Shown here: positions 7,555 to 14,690 of the stretch, piece after piece
Position numbering within the stretch: the first letter of the stretch is position 1
Layout of the letters: each line of letters starts with the position of its first letter
DNA from: Clostridium sp. M62/1
GTDB taxonomy: Bacteria > Bacillota > Clostridia > Lachnospirales > Lachnospiraceae
Length of the DNA: 64,000 nt
Assembly: GCF_020736365.1 (NCBI RefSeq)
Contig: NZ_CP085988.1
Location: 1,308,001 to 1,372,000, forward strand
Direction of reading: 5' to 3'
Program-made: the position numbers and the translations under genes
Notes under the pieces: model-generated
Databases searched by the model: none
What the model was told of the DNA's origin: nothing
The model's input: the letters and a program-made list of their open reading frames with translations, nothing else

Positions 7555-8838
7555 TTATGGTTTCGATGTTTCATTCTGCCCGCCGGAACCGGAGGCAATG
7601 CGCGAGGCCAGTTCGGTCAGCAGGTCTTCTTTGCCGAAGCCGCCGGATTTTGTGATGACATGGCGCGTGCATCCATTGCAGGAAAAGCGGGCCAGCACCA
7701 CGCCCTGCTCCAGCTCGCAGAGGGGCTCCAGCTCCGTGACGCCTACACAGTTCATGCACTGTAAAAGTGTGTCTCCGCCGGTCAGCAGAAGAGTGCCCAG
7801 AAAAGGACTGGTGAACAGCTCTCCTACCAGATATCCGAGGCTTCCGGCAATACGCACGCGAAGGGTTTCCCGGTCAATGCAAAGTTTTGCCGCATAATCG
7901 GCAGTGGGCTGATTGCCTCCCGGATCATTGGTTTCAATGATGCAGCGTGGGTTTTGAGCCAGAATTTCTTCTATCTGCAAGAGCTCTTTCTGTCCATGGC
8001 TGCCGGACCAGTAGCCCGGCTCCAGCTTCTGCCTGGGAGTCAGGCGTATCCGTGCAAAGCCTGCGCGCTCCGCCCGATCAAGCTGAGCGAGGGTGATGGG
8101 ATTGACGCTGCCGCACACCACCAGAAATCTGGGATCCAGGCTTGGAAGGGGCCGGGGCTTTCCTTCAAAAATATCCAGAAGGTCCGGAAGAATGGCGCCG
8201 AAGCCTGCGCAGCCGGCAGATATGGAAAGCATGCCGGCTTCTGAAAGCCTCCGGCCGGTTGACAGCAGGTCATCTGTGCTCTCAGCGTCAAAGACAAGGA
8301 TGCCCGGCTCATCGGGAAGGGAGCTGTCCGGCGTGGGAGCCGGACAGCTCTTTGCCGGAGTACCGCACTGCTCTGCAATCAGCTCCGTCACAGAGGCATG
8401 TCTCACAGGCTCAAAGGGATCGAGCCCAAAGGGACTTTCCGTTACCGGGATGCCGTCTATGTAGTGAAAGCCCTGTCTGGTTATCCGCCCCGCCTGCGGG
8501 AAGGCAGGCAGAAATGGAAGATTCTTCCTCCCGGATGCCTGAAGGAGAGCCGTAAGCTCCGCACCGATATTCCCGCGCAGCGCCGAGTCTGTCTTTTTGT
8601 AAATGTTTCTGATACCGTAAGCCAGAGCCCTCCTGCTCAGGTGAAAGACTTTTTCATAGGCCTCAGACGCCGGAAGATGGCGGGTCTCTGTGTCGACTAC
8701 CAGCACAGCGGTATCGTGGGCAGCGAAATCCACCTCAGGGTCAACCGTTACCTGCGTGGGAATGCCTCGGGCGGCGAACTGGACGCCGGTATCGAGAGCG
8801 CCGGTGAAGTCGTCTGCAATAATGAAAAGAAGGATCAT
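7555..8838 (-). CDS. DUF1537 four-carbon acid sugar kinase (DtnK/OtnK type)
   Basis: 427 residues. The N-terminal domain starts with IADDFTGALDTG (substrate site) and has KKTDSALRGNIGAEL around 81-95. The C-terminal nucleotide-binding domain has LLLTGGDT and ends with ITKSGGFG. These are the hallmarks of the family shown to phosphorylate D-threonate, L-threonate or erythronate at O4 with ATP. Paired with PdxA2 it would give 4-phospho acid and then DHAP. It is the first gene of the minus-strand operon, with GAGAGGG 6 bases before the ATG, and it faces the PrpR-like regulator across 213 bp. The specific four-carbon acid cannot be assigned. Confidence 0.88.
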   Translation of the reverse strand: MILLFIIADDFTGALDTGVQFAARGIPTQVTVDPEVDFAAHDTAVLVVDTETRHLPASEAYEKVFHLSRRALAYGIRNIYKKTDSALRGNIGAELTALLQASGRKNLPFLPAFPQAGRITRQGFHYIDGIPVTESPFGLDPFEPVRHASVTELIAEQCGTPAKSCPAPTPDSSLPDEPGILVFDAESTDDLLSTGRRLSEAGMLSISAGCAGFGAILPDLLDIFEGKPRPLPSLDPRFLVVCGSVNPITLAQLDRAERAGFARIRLTPRQKLEPGYWSGSHGQKELLQIEEILAQNPRCIIETNDPGGNQPTADYAAKLCIDRETLRVRIAGSLGYLVGELFTSPFLGTLLLTGGDTLLQCMNCVGVTELEPLCELEQGVVLARFSCNGCTRHVITKSGGFGKEDLLTELASRIASGSGGQNETSKP

Positions 8839-8863
8839 GTGTTTGCCCTCTCTTTTTAGATTA

Positions 8864-8879
8864 TGCTACTATTATGCCG
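8864..8879 (-). promoter_or_regulatory. Possible sigma-54 (-24/-12) promoter of the kinase operon
   Basis: On the minus strand CGGCAT-N5-TAGCA keeps GG and GC exactly 10 bases apart, as in TGGCAC-N5-TTGCW, with three deviations. It lies about 26 bp from the kinase ATG. No good sigma-A -35/-10 pair was found here. It is tentative because the adjacent regulator has lost the residues needed to engage sigma-54. Confidence 0.35.
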
Positions 8880-8908
8880 TATTTGAGGAAACTTCGCATC
8901 GAAAAAAA

Positions 8909-8984
8909 GTAACAAAAGCGTTACATTTTTAAACATATTAAATTTTTTTTAGAATTACATTTGTAAAATGTTTCGTAATGAAAC
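8909..8984. promoter_or_regulatory. Three inverted repeats between regulator and kinase operon
   Basis: GTAAC-N6-GTTAC (8909-8924), TTACA-TT-TGTAA (8955-8966) and GTTTC-N5-GAAAC (8970-8984) lie in a very AT-rich stretch between the two divergent starts. The spacing suits regulator binding upstream of the kinase operon and autoregulation of the regulator gene. The last repeat resembles half-sites near the permease promoter. Confidence 0.5.
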
Positions 8985-9013
8985 TTATATTGCGTGATTT
9001 TTTTGTGGGTTTC

Positions 9014-9022
9014 TGCTATAAT
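9014..9022 (+). promoter_or_regulatory. Extended -10 promoter of the PrpR-like regulator gene
   Basis: TGCTATAAT is an extended -10 box (TG-N-TATAAT). No clear -35 at 17 bp is present. Transcription from about 9029 gives a short leader with GGAGGG at 9039-9044 before the ATG at 9052. Confidence 0.65.
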
Positions 9023-9051
9023 AGTATCAAAAATAAACGGAGGGATTTGCA

Positions 9052-10851
9052 ATGGTTGAAACACGTACCCGAATTTTAGGGATTGCCCCCTACGAGGGGA
9101 TGCATACTGCCATGGATCGGGCGGCTGCCGCGTATCCGAATGTACAGCTTGACGTTTTTACCGGGGATCTGGACGTGGGAGTTGCCATTGTACAGAGTAT
9201 GTCCCCGAATTCCTATGACTGTATTATTTCCCGCGGCGGCACGGCAGAGCTGATCCGCCAGGTGACAGATCTGCCGGTAGTGGAGATTCAGCTTTCCGTA
9301 TATGATGTGCTGAGCACCATGAAGCTGGCTGAGAATTATTCTAACCGCTATGCCATCGTCGGTTTTCCCAGCATTACGGAGCCGGCCCATACATTGTGCG
9401 ATCTGCTGGGTTACCAGCTTGATATACTGACCGTACACGGGGCAGATGAGGCTACGGAAACGCTGGAGCGGCTGAAAAAAGACGGCTACCGCATGGTAGT
9501 CTGCGACATGGTGACCCATACTATCGCAAGAAAAATGGAGCTGGACGCATTTCTGATCACCTCAGGCGTGGAGAGCCTGCATGCGGCCATTGACCAGGCC
9601 ATCAATATCAGCCTCTGGTTTGGAAGGATCCGCCAGGAGAATACGTTTCTGCGAAGCATTACCCAGGGACAGAACGGGCGGGCAGTTGTCCTCGATGCCG
9701 ACGGCGCCGTCTTTTACAGCAGCCCTACAGAGCCGCCAGACGGGCTGGCAGAGGCTCTGCGCTCCCATCTCGGGGAGGTGCCCGGGAACGGTTCTATGAA
9801 ATTTTATTATACGGATCGCAGCCAGCTCTACAGCATCACAGCTCAGACCCTCTTGATGAATACGGAGAGATACTGCCTGTTTTACTGCGTGCCCTCACGC
9901 ATTCCGCTTCACTCCCATTGGACGGGAATCCGTACCATGAATAAGGGGGAGTGTGAATATCTGTTTACAAACAGCTTTTACAGCGTCAGCGGAGCTATGG
10001 GCACTCAGGACGCGGAGATCCGGGCACTTGCCGCTGTACATCACCCTGTCATGATCCGCGGAGAGTCCGGCACCGGAAAGGAGCAGATTGCATGGTTTCT
10101 CTATCTACACAGCCCGCAGGTGAATAAACCCTTTGTGGCGGTAAACTGTGAGCAGATGAACGACAAGAGCTGGGACTTTCTCCTGGGCCATTATAATTCG
10201 CCGTTAAATGCTACCGGCAATACGATCTATTTTCAAAATTTTGAGGCAATTCCAGAACAGAGGGCATCAGAGCTCTTGGCAGCCATACAGGAAACAGGGC
10301 TTGCCAGGCGCGTGAGGCTTCTCTTTTCCTTTGACTGCCGGGACAGCGAGCCGGTTCCTGAGATGGCCCGACGCTTCATGGCCAGGCTGGGCTGCCAGAC
10401 ACTGAACCTGCCCTCCCTCAGAAGCCGTTCCGATGAGATTCCCTCCCTGGCAAGTCTGTATCTGGCGAGTATGAAGATGGAGCTGGGAAAACAGATCTCT
10501 GGCTTTGAGCCAAAGGCCATAGAGATGCTGCGCCAGTATGACTGGCCAAACAATTACACACAGTTTAAGCACATTTTGGAATCACTTGCGATGATGACAA
10601 CCTCCACCTATATCCGCAGCAGTATGGTGGCAGAGCTTCTGGCCAAGGAGCGCTCTGTACGGCGGGGGCTGGTTCAGGCGTCTTCCCTTGTGAGCACCGG
10701 GAGAACCCTTGAGGAAATCATCAGGGAGGTGGTGGAGCAGGCCGTGACGGCCAACAACGGAAACCGCGCAGCCGCTGCCCGCCAGCTGGGCATCAGTCGG
10801 ACAACCCTCTGGCGCTATCTGAGCAAGAATGGTGATCTTTCGCAGGAATAA
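9052..10851 (+). CDS. PrpR-N/AAA+/Fis-HTH transcriptional regulator with degenerate AAA+ domain
   Basis: 599 residues. The N-terminal about 180 residues are a PrpR-N (periplasmic-binding-fold) acid-sensing domain. A PAS-like stretch (about 200-290) follows, then an AAA+ domain with Walker A GESGTGKE, and a C-terminal Fis-type helix-turn-helix (AAARQLGISRTTLWRYL). Relative to sigma-54 activators the GAFTGA loop is missing: the segment reads LLGHYNSPLNATGN. The Walker B LFLDEI is YFQNFEAI, so both acidic residues are gone. It therefore probably cannot drive sigma-54 open-complex formation by ATP hydrolysis and may act as a classical activator or repressor. It is divergent from the acid-sugar operon, which it most likely controls in response to a pathway acid. 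Confidence 0.88.
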   Translation: MVETRTRILGIAPYEGMHTAMDRAAAAYPNVQLDVFTGDLDVGVAIVQSMSPNSYDCIISRGGTAELIRQVTDLPVVEIQLSVYDVLSTMKLAENYSNRYAIVGFPSITEPAHTLCDLLGYQLDILTVHGADEATETLERLKKDGYRMVVCDMVTHTIARKMELDAFLITSGVESLHAAIDQAINISLWFGRIRQENTFLRSITQGQNGRAVVLDADGAVFYSSPTEPPDGLAEALRSHLGEVPGNGSMKFYYTDRSQLYSITAQTLLMNTERYCLFYCVPSRIPLHSHWTGIRTMNKGECEYLFTNSFYSVSGAMGTQDAEIRALAAVHHPVMIRGESGTGKEQIAWFLYLHSPQVNKPFVAVNCEQMNDKSWDFLLGHYNSPLNATGNTIYFQNFEAIPEQRASELLAAIQETGLARRVRLLFSFDCRDSEPVPEMARRFMARLGCQTLNLPSLRSRSDEIPSLASLYLASMKMELGKQISGFEPKAIEMLRQYDWPNNYTQFKHILESLAMMTTSTYIRSSMVAELLAKERSVRRGLVQASSLVSTGRTLEEIIREVVEQAVTANNGNRAAAARQLGISRTTLWRYLSKNGDLSQE

Positions 10852-10927
10852 AACCGCGGACGCAAAATGAGGTATAAAAGCCTGAAAACTTTAATATGAT
10901 GTAAAAAACGTTCTCAGGGGTAGCCCT

Positions 10928-11209
10928 ATGAAGGAATATATTGAGGAACGGGCCGTAACCATTGCCAATTACATCATAGACCATAATGCGACAGTGCGAC
11001 AGACGGCGAAGAAGTTTGGGATCAGTAAGTCGACGGTACATAAGGACGTAACAGACCGCCTGGAAGGCATCAATCCGTCCTTGGCCGCCCAGGCCAGAGT
11101 GGTTTTGGACATTAATAAGGCAGAACGCCATATCCGCGGCGGACTTGCCACGAAGGAGAAGTACCAGCATCAGCTTCAGGCCTGCAGCACAGATGAGAAA
11201 CTTATGTAG
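10928..11209 (+). CDS. spoIIID: Sporulation transcription factor SpoIIID
   Basis: A 93-residue DNA-binding protein typical of SpoIIID: an N-terminal MKEYIEERA, a helix-turn-helix TVRQTAKKFGISKSTVHKDV, and a basic C-terminal helix containing RHIRGG and a K-rich end. SpoIIID acts in the mother cell during endospore formation, repressing and activating sigma-E and sigma-K genes. Its presence marks the organism as an endospore former. AGGGG lies before the ATG. It is transcribed alone and is followed by an 11-bp terminator that overlaps the next gene's ribosome site. Confidence 0.94.
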   Translation: MKEYIEERAVTIANYIIDHNATVRQTAKKFGISKSTVHKDVTDRLEGINPSLAAQARVVLDINKAERHIRGGLATKEKYQHQLQACSTDEKLM

Positions 11210-11253
11210 CTCAGGCGTCTGGCAACAGTTGAATAAATTCATTGAATAAAGAG

Positions 11254-11302
11254 AAAAGCTCCCTAATAGAATGGTAATAATCAATCGACAGGGAGCTTTT
11301 TT
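11254..11302 (+). terminator. Intrinsic terminator overlapping the next gene's Shine-Dalgarno
   Basis: AAAAGCTCCCT (11254-11264) pairs perfectly with AGGGAGCTTTT (11290-11300) and a run of six T (11297-11302) follows. The GGGAG at 11291-11295 is also the only ribosome site for the ATG at 11304. The same RNA stem would therefore both end spoIIID transcription and hide the lipoprotein's ribosome site. Confidence 0.85.
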
Positions 11303-11303
11303 C

Positions 11304-11732
11304 ATGAAACATATTCTTAGAACCAGAGGTGCCGCCATTCTCGCGGCCGGCGTCCTGATTCTCGCAGCATGCCTGCTGGGCGGCTGTACCGGAAAAGAGG
11401 AGGCGGCCAAGGTAAGAGATTTGGAGTTTACCGTGATAGGACAGAATGAAATTCCGCAGGAGCTGGCCGATATGATTGGACAGAAAAAGAATGAGGAATT
11501 CAAATTGACCTATACAGACGGTGCGGATCTTTACATAGCAGTGGGGTATGGAGAGCAGCCTACCGGCGGATACAGCATCACGGTTCCGGAATTCTACCTG
11601 ACTGAAAACTCTATTGTCATCAAAACGGAGCTGCAGGGGCCTGAGAGCACGGAACAGGCAGGAAATTCACCCTCTTTCCCCTATATTGTGATAAAAACTC
11701 CGTTTATGGAGGAACCGGTGGTTTTCCAGTAG
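11304..11732 (+). CDS. Lipoprotein with PrcB-like C-terminal domain
   Basis: A 142-residue lipoprotein. MKHILRTRG is followed by a hydrophobic stretch and lipobox LLGGC, so the mature protein is anchored to the outer face of the membrane. The C-terminal part (LYIAVGYGEQPTGGYSI to PYIVIKTP) resembles the PrcB_C domain, a small beta domain found in clostridial lipoproteins and originally next to dentilisin protease. The function is unknown; a protease-inhibitor-like or complex-assembly role is possible. The ATG at 11304 is chosen for GGGAG 8 bases upstream; the upstream in-frame ATG at 11271 lies in the terminator loop. An 9-bp hairpin follows the gene at 11768-11802. Confidence 0.78.
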   Translation: MKHILRTRGAAILAAGVLILAACLLGGCTGKEEAAKVRDLEFTVIGQNEIPQELADMIGQKKNEEFKLTYTDGADLYIAVGYGEQPTGGYSITVPEFYLTENSIVIKTELQGPESTEQAGNSPSFPYIVIKTPFMEEPVVFQ

Positions 11733-11767
11733 TTTTATTATGTATGAGAAGATAAGCGAAGGACATG

Positions 11768-11802
11768 GCTGCTGCAAAGAGCCGTCGCTTTCCTGCAGCA
11801 GC
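11768..11802 (+). terminator. Hairpin after the lipoprotein gene
   Basis: GCTGCTGCA (11768-11776) pairs with TGCAGCAGC (11794-11802). The U-rich tract is displaced by about 10 bases, so it is a weak terminator candidate. Confidence 0.5.
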
Positions 11803-11891
11803 ATAACATAAATTTTTAGATGTCTGAAAATCAGACAAAAAATGATATAGAAATTTGTGAAAGATCACAATGAAAATCAAGAAAATGGTAC

Positions 11892-11919
11892 TTGACTTTA
11901 CAGAAAGAATTGTTACACT
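11892..11919 (+). promoter_or_regulatory. Putative promoter upstream of the 14-bp repeat array
   Basis: TTGACT (11892-11897) and TACACT (11914-11919) are 16 bp apart. Transcription from here would give a leader of about 450 nt carrying the 14-bp repeats before the GTG start at 12380. Confidence 0.5.
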
Positions 11920-12124
11920 GAGGCTATCTTCCAAATCCCCCTGCTCTCAGGGCAGGGAGCAGTCCAATTCTGGCAGACGCATCCAAAAACAGCTGTGGCA
12001 GCCATCCTGCCGTGTCCCAGAGAGTAAAAATTACGAAAAGAATGAGATGTAAAGAGGATAAGGTATAAGGAGAAAAATATAGAGAGAAGTAAGATACAAA
12101 AAGAATAGGGTACCCATAAACGGG

Positions 12125-12240
12125 ACAGAGAAAAGCAAATTGTGAAAAGCAGGCAGCGAAAAGCAAACAGAGAAAACCAGACAGCGAAAAGCAAACAGCG
12201 AAAATCAGACAGAGAAAACCAGACAGCCAAAATCAGACAG
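12125..12240. repeat. Tandem array of about 8.3 copies of a 14-bp unit
   Basis: Units of the form ACAG(A/C)GAAAA(G/C/T)CA(A/G) run head to tail: 12125-12138, 12139-12152, 12153-12166, 12167-12180, 12181-12194, 12195-12208, 12209-12222, 12223-12236, then ACAG. The length is not a multiple of three and no good frame runs through, so it is a non-coding purine-rich minisatellite in the presumed leader of the next gene. The rest of 11803-12379 shows no gene. Confidence 0.88.
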
Positions 12241-12379
12241 AAGGCAGAGGGCAGCCTGTATTTCCAGGTATGGAAAAATAGAGTAAGCGGAAAAGAAGAG
12301 GAGCCATGCGGAATGAGACCGTAAATCTTTTCTCCTTACAGGCAGAGATAAAACCAGCATATTTTCAGGAGGAATAGCT

Positions 12380-13666
12380 GTGGACAGAGGCAGGCAGAGA
12401 AAAACAGAGAGAGAAATAAGAGACAGTCAGGGCAGAGGAGTACAGAGGAAAGGGAGCCGACGGGGTGTTCGGAGCAGACTCCCTTTGTCATTCCTCGCTT
12501 CTGGTATACTTTTAGCATCGTTCTGTCCTGTCTGCGTCCGCGCTGAGACACTGGATGCAGAAATTTATCAGGAAGACCGCCGGGGAGAGATACCCGGGAG
12601 AGAGCTGTTTGGGAAAGAAATATCCGATGCGGAAATGCCGGACAGAAGGATGCATCAGGAGGAAATATCTGGAAGAGATTTACCGGGACAAGATATGCCG
12701 GGAGAGGGAACGTACAGAAAGGAGGAAATGCGCAGAAAAGAGGAAACGTACAGAAAGGAGGCTGAGAAGGAAAAAGAAGAGGGCGTAACACCGCAGGAGG
12801 GGCCGTTTCCGGAAGAGATTTTAGAGTATTCTGCGCCGGAAAATTCCAGGGAAAAACTTCAGGAACCTCAGCAGCTGATAGAGAGGGGAGGAAAGACATA
12901 CAGACTCTCTTCGTGGGAGACGGTGAAGGAGGAAAAAGACAAGGACAGGCAGTATAGGGAAGCCTCCGTTGTATATGAGTTGGTTGGCGCGGAGGCAGAA
13001 ATCCCGGACGAGGCTGAGATAACGGTGGAGGGGCTCACGGAAAAAGTAAAAATGTCCCTCCTGCGCACTGAATTTTATAATGAGAGGTGGGAGCCGGATT
13101 TTGAATGTATCCTTACCTTCCACAGCTGTGAGTCAGATGTGTATGAGCTTGGAGAGACTGAAATTTACGCAGATCACAGAGCAGAAAAGCCGGCTCTCGG
13201 GCAATTTGAGGAAGAAATTCTTGGCCTTTTGGGTCTGTCAGGAGAGAGATACCGGATCCTGGAGTATCAGTGGGCCGGGGAGCCGTATGAGGATGAGACC
13301 GGGATTCTGTGCAGAAAGGCCAGGGCATCCGGAGAACGGCTGGTGCGGGACTGCCGTGCTGTGTACGGGGGAATGACTGACGTGGAGCCGCCGCCTTCCT
13401 ACAGAACAAAAGCGGTTTATGTTCTGGAGCGGAAAATGGGCCCCGGGACGGCTGACGGAGAGGAGAAAGCAGAGAGTATGGAAGGGCAGAGGGAGCCGGA
13501 TAGGGATTCTTTGGAGGATTCATTGAAAGAAAAGCTTGTGAAGGTGGTCACAGTCACAGTAGCAGTTACAGTGGGTATCGGCACCATCCTTATTTTTCTG
13601 GTGATTCTGCGTTTTGTCTGGCGGACAGGGAGGAGGATTCTGGAACAGTTTTTTGACTCCCATTAG
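12380..13666 (+). CDS. Unrecognised secreted, membrane-anchored protein with charged low-complexity region
   Basis: A 428-residue protein that I cannot assign to a family. A basic N-terminus leads to a hydrophobic signal segment (about 34-55, ending near CVRAE). Residues about 60-145 are rich in E, R, K, G and D with imperfect short repeats (PGRE, GRDLPG, RKEE). A more ordered region follows (about 160-355) with SASVVYELV-like strands and paired Cys/Tyr motifs, then a single C-terminal transmembrane helix (about 388-412) with a basic end. The topology suggests an extracytoplasmic domain anchored at its C-terminus. The GTG start has AGGAGG 6 bases upstream. It has no operon partner, and its leader carries the 14-bp repeat array. 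Confidence 0.75.
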   Translation: MDRGRQRKTEREIRDSQGRGVQRKGSRRGVRSRLPLSFLASGILLASFCPVCVRAETLDAEIYQEDRRGEIPGRELFGKEISDAEMPDRRMHQEEISGRDLPGQDMPGEGTYRKEEMRRKEETYRKEAEKEKEEGVTPQEGPFPEEILEYSAPENSREKLQEPQQLIERGGKTYRLSSWETVKEEKDKDRQYREASVVYELVGAEAEIPDEAEITVEGLTEKVKMSLLRTEFYNERWEPDFECILTFHSCESDVYELGETEIYADHRAEKPALGQFEEEILGLLGLSGERYRILEYQWAGEPYEDETGILCRKARASGERLVRDCRAVYGGMTDVEPPPSYRTKAVYVLERKMGPGTADGEEKAESMEGQREPDRDSLEDSLKEKLVKVVTVTVAVTVGIGTILIFLVILRFVWRTGRRILEQFFDSH

Positions 13667-13734
13667 TTAGCTGTACTGACTATTGTGAAATGAGAGTTAA
13701 TTGAGCGTGGGAGCTGGCTTCCCGCTGCTCTCAG

Positions 13735-13766
13735 GACGCCAGCCAGGGAGCAGCATGGCCGGCGTC
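13735..13766. terminator. Hairpin between the unknown membrane protein and feoB
   Basis: GACGCC-A-GCC pairs with GGC-C-GGCGTC. It lies between two convergent genes and lacks a U-run on both sides. It may be a bidirectional pause or terminator. Confidence 0.4.
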
Positions 13767-13799
13767 TCTCTGACTCAGTTTCAGTGTCTGCCACTGTGG

Positions 13800-14666
13800 T
13801 CAGCCAGGGAGCATGATATTAAGCAGGACGCACAGAAGGGACCCGATAAGGGTTGGGAGCAGAAAGGCAACGGCCGTCCACAGCCAGCTTCCTGTTTCCT
13901 TCCTGATGGTCAGGCAGGTAGTTGAGCAGGGCCAGTGAAAGAGGGAGAAAACTGCCATACAGAGGGCAGTTTTCACAGTCCACCCGTGGGCAGACAGAAG
14001 AGAAAAAAGCTGAGCCTGATCGGACATTTCAACCAGCTGGCCGGTCTGCAGATAGGCCATCAGGATAATGGGAATTACAATCTCGTTGGCGGGAAAGCCC
14101 AGTATAAATCCGGTCAGGATCACGCCGTCCATACCCAGAAACTGTCCAAGTGGTTCAAGAAGGCCGGAGAGCCGGGAGAGCAGGCTCAGATTTCCGACGT
14201 TAATATTGGCTAACAGCCAGATAACAAGCCCTGCAGGTGCGGCCACCATGAGAGCGCGCCCCAGAACGAAGAGAGTCCGGTCAAAGACAGAGCGGATCAG
14301 TACCTTGCCGATCTGCGGCTTTCTGTAGGGCGGAAGCTCCAGGGTGAAAGCAGAAGGAATCCCGCGAAGCAGCGTCTTGGACAGAAGAAAGGAGGACAGT
14401 AAAGTTGCGGCAATTCCCAGCAGAATCAATCCGGTCAGGAAGGCGGCCGTTATGAGAGAGCAGAGGAAGGGCGAGCCGCTTCCCGCTTCTTTAAACAGTC
14501 CGAATCCTCCCATAAAAAACAGGGAGATCAGCATAATGAGCGTAGGAAATCTCCCGTTGCAGGGAACCAGGGAGTTTGTGAGAATGGCGATCAGGCGCTC
14601 TCTGGGAGAGTCGATAATCCGGCATCCCACAACTCCGGCTGCATTGCAGCCAAAGCCCATAGCCAT
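13800..14666 (-). pseudogene. feoB: feoB 3' part, separated by a mobile element
   Basis: The C-terminal half of the ferrous iron transporter FeoB. The frame opens exactly at the element boundary with MAMGFGCNAAGV, which is the internal FeoB motif M-x-x-GFGCN that normally sits mid-protein. About six further hydrophobic segments follow, with gate-type motifs LPPYRKPQ and FPANE. The first half lies at 19706-20832. Joined at the shared CATG the two parts give 663 codons, a normal FeoB length, with no base lost. No ribosome site precedes the ATG at 14666, so this half is probably not translated while the element is in place. There are no internal stops, which suggests a recent or reversible insertion. 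Confidence 0.92.
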
Positions 14667-14690
14667 GCGTAGTCATCGCCGGCAGCGCCG
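14661..14690 (-). other. Left attachment site (att) of the element
   Basis: Host feoB sequence up to CATG (14664-14667) joins the element arm CGTAGTCATCGCC. The arm includes the recombinase stop codon (TGA in the minus-strand TGACTACG). Confidence 0.85.

Noticed and set aside
6488..7897. 469-codon plus-strand open frame
   Set aside because: It is the antisense shadow of the BNR and kinase genes; no ribosome site and no domain.
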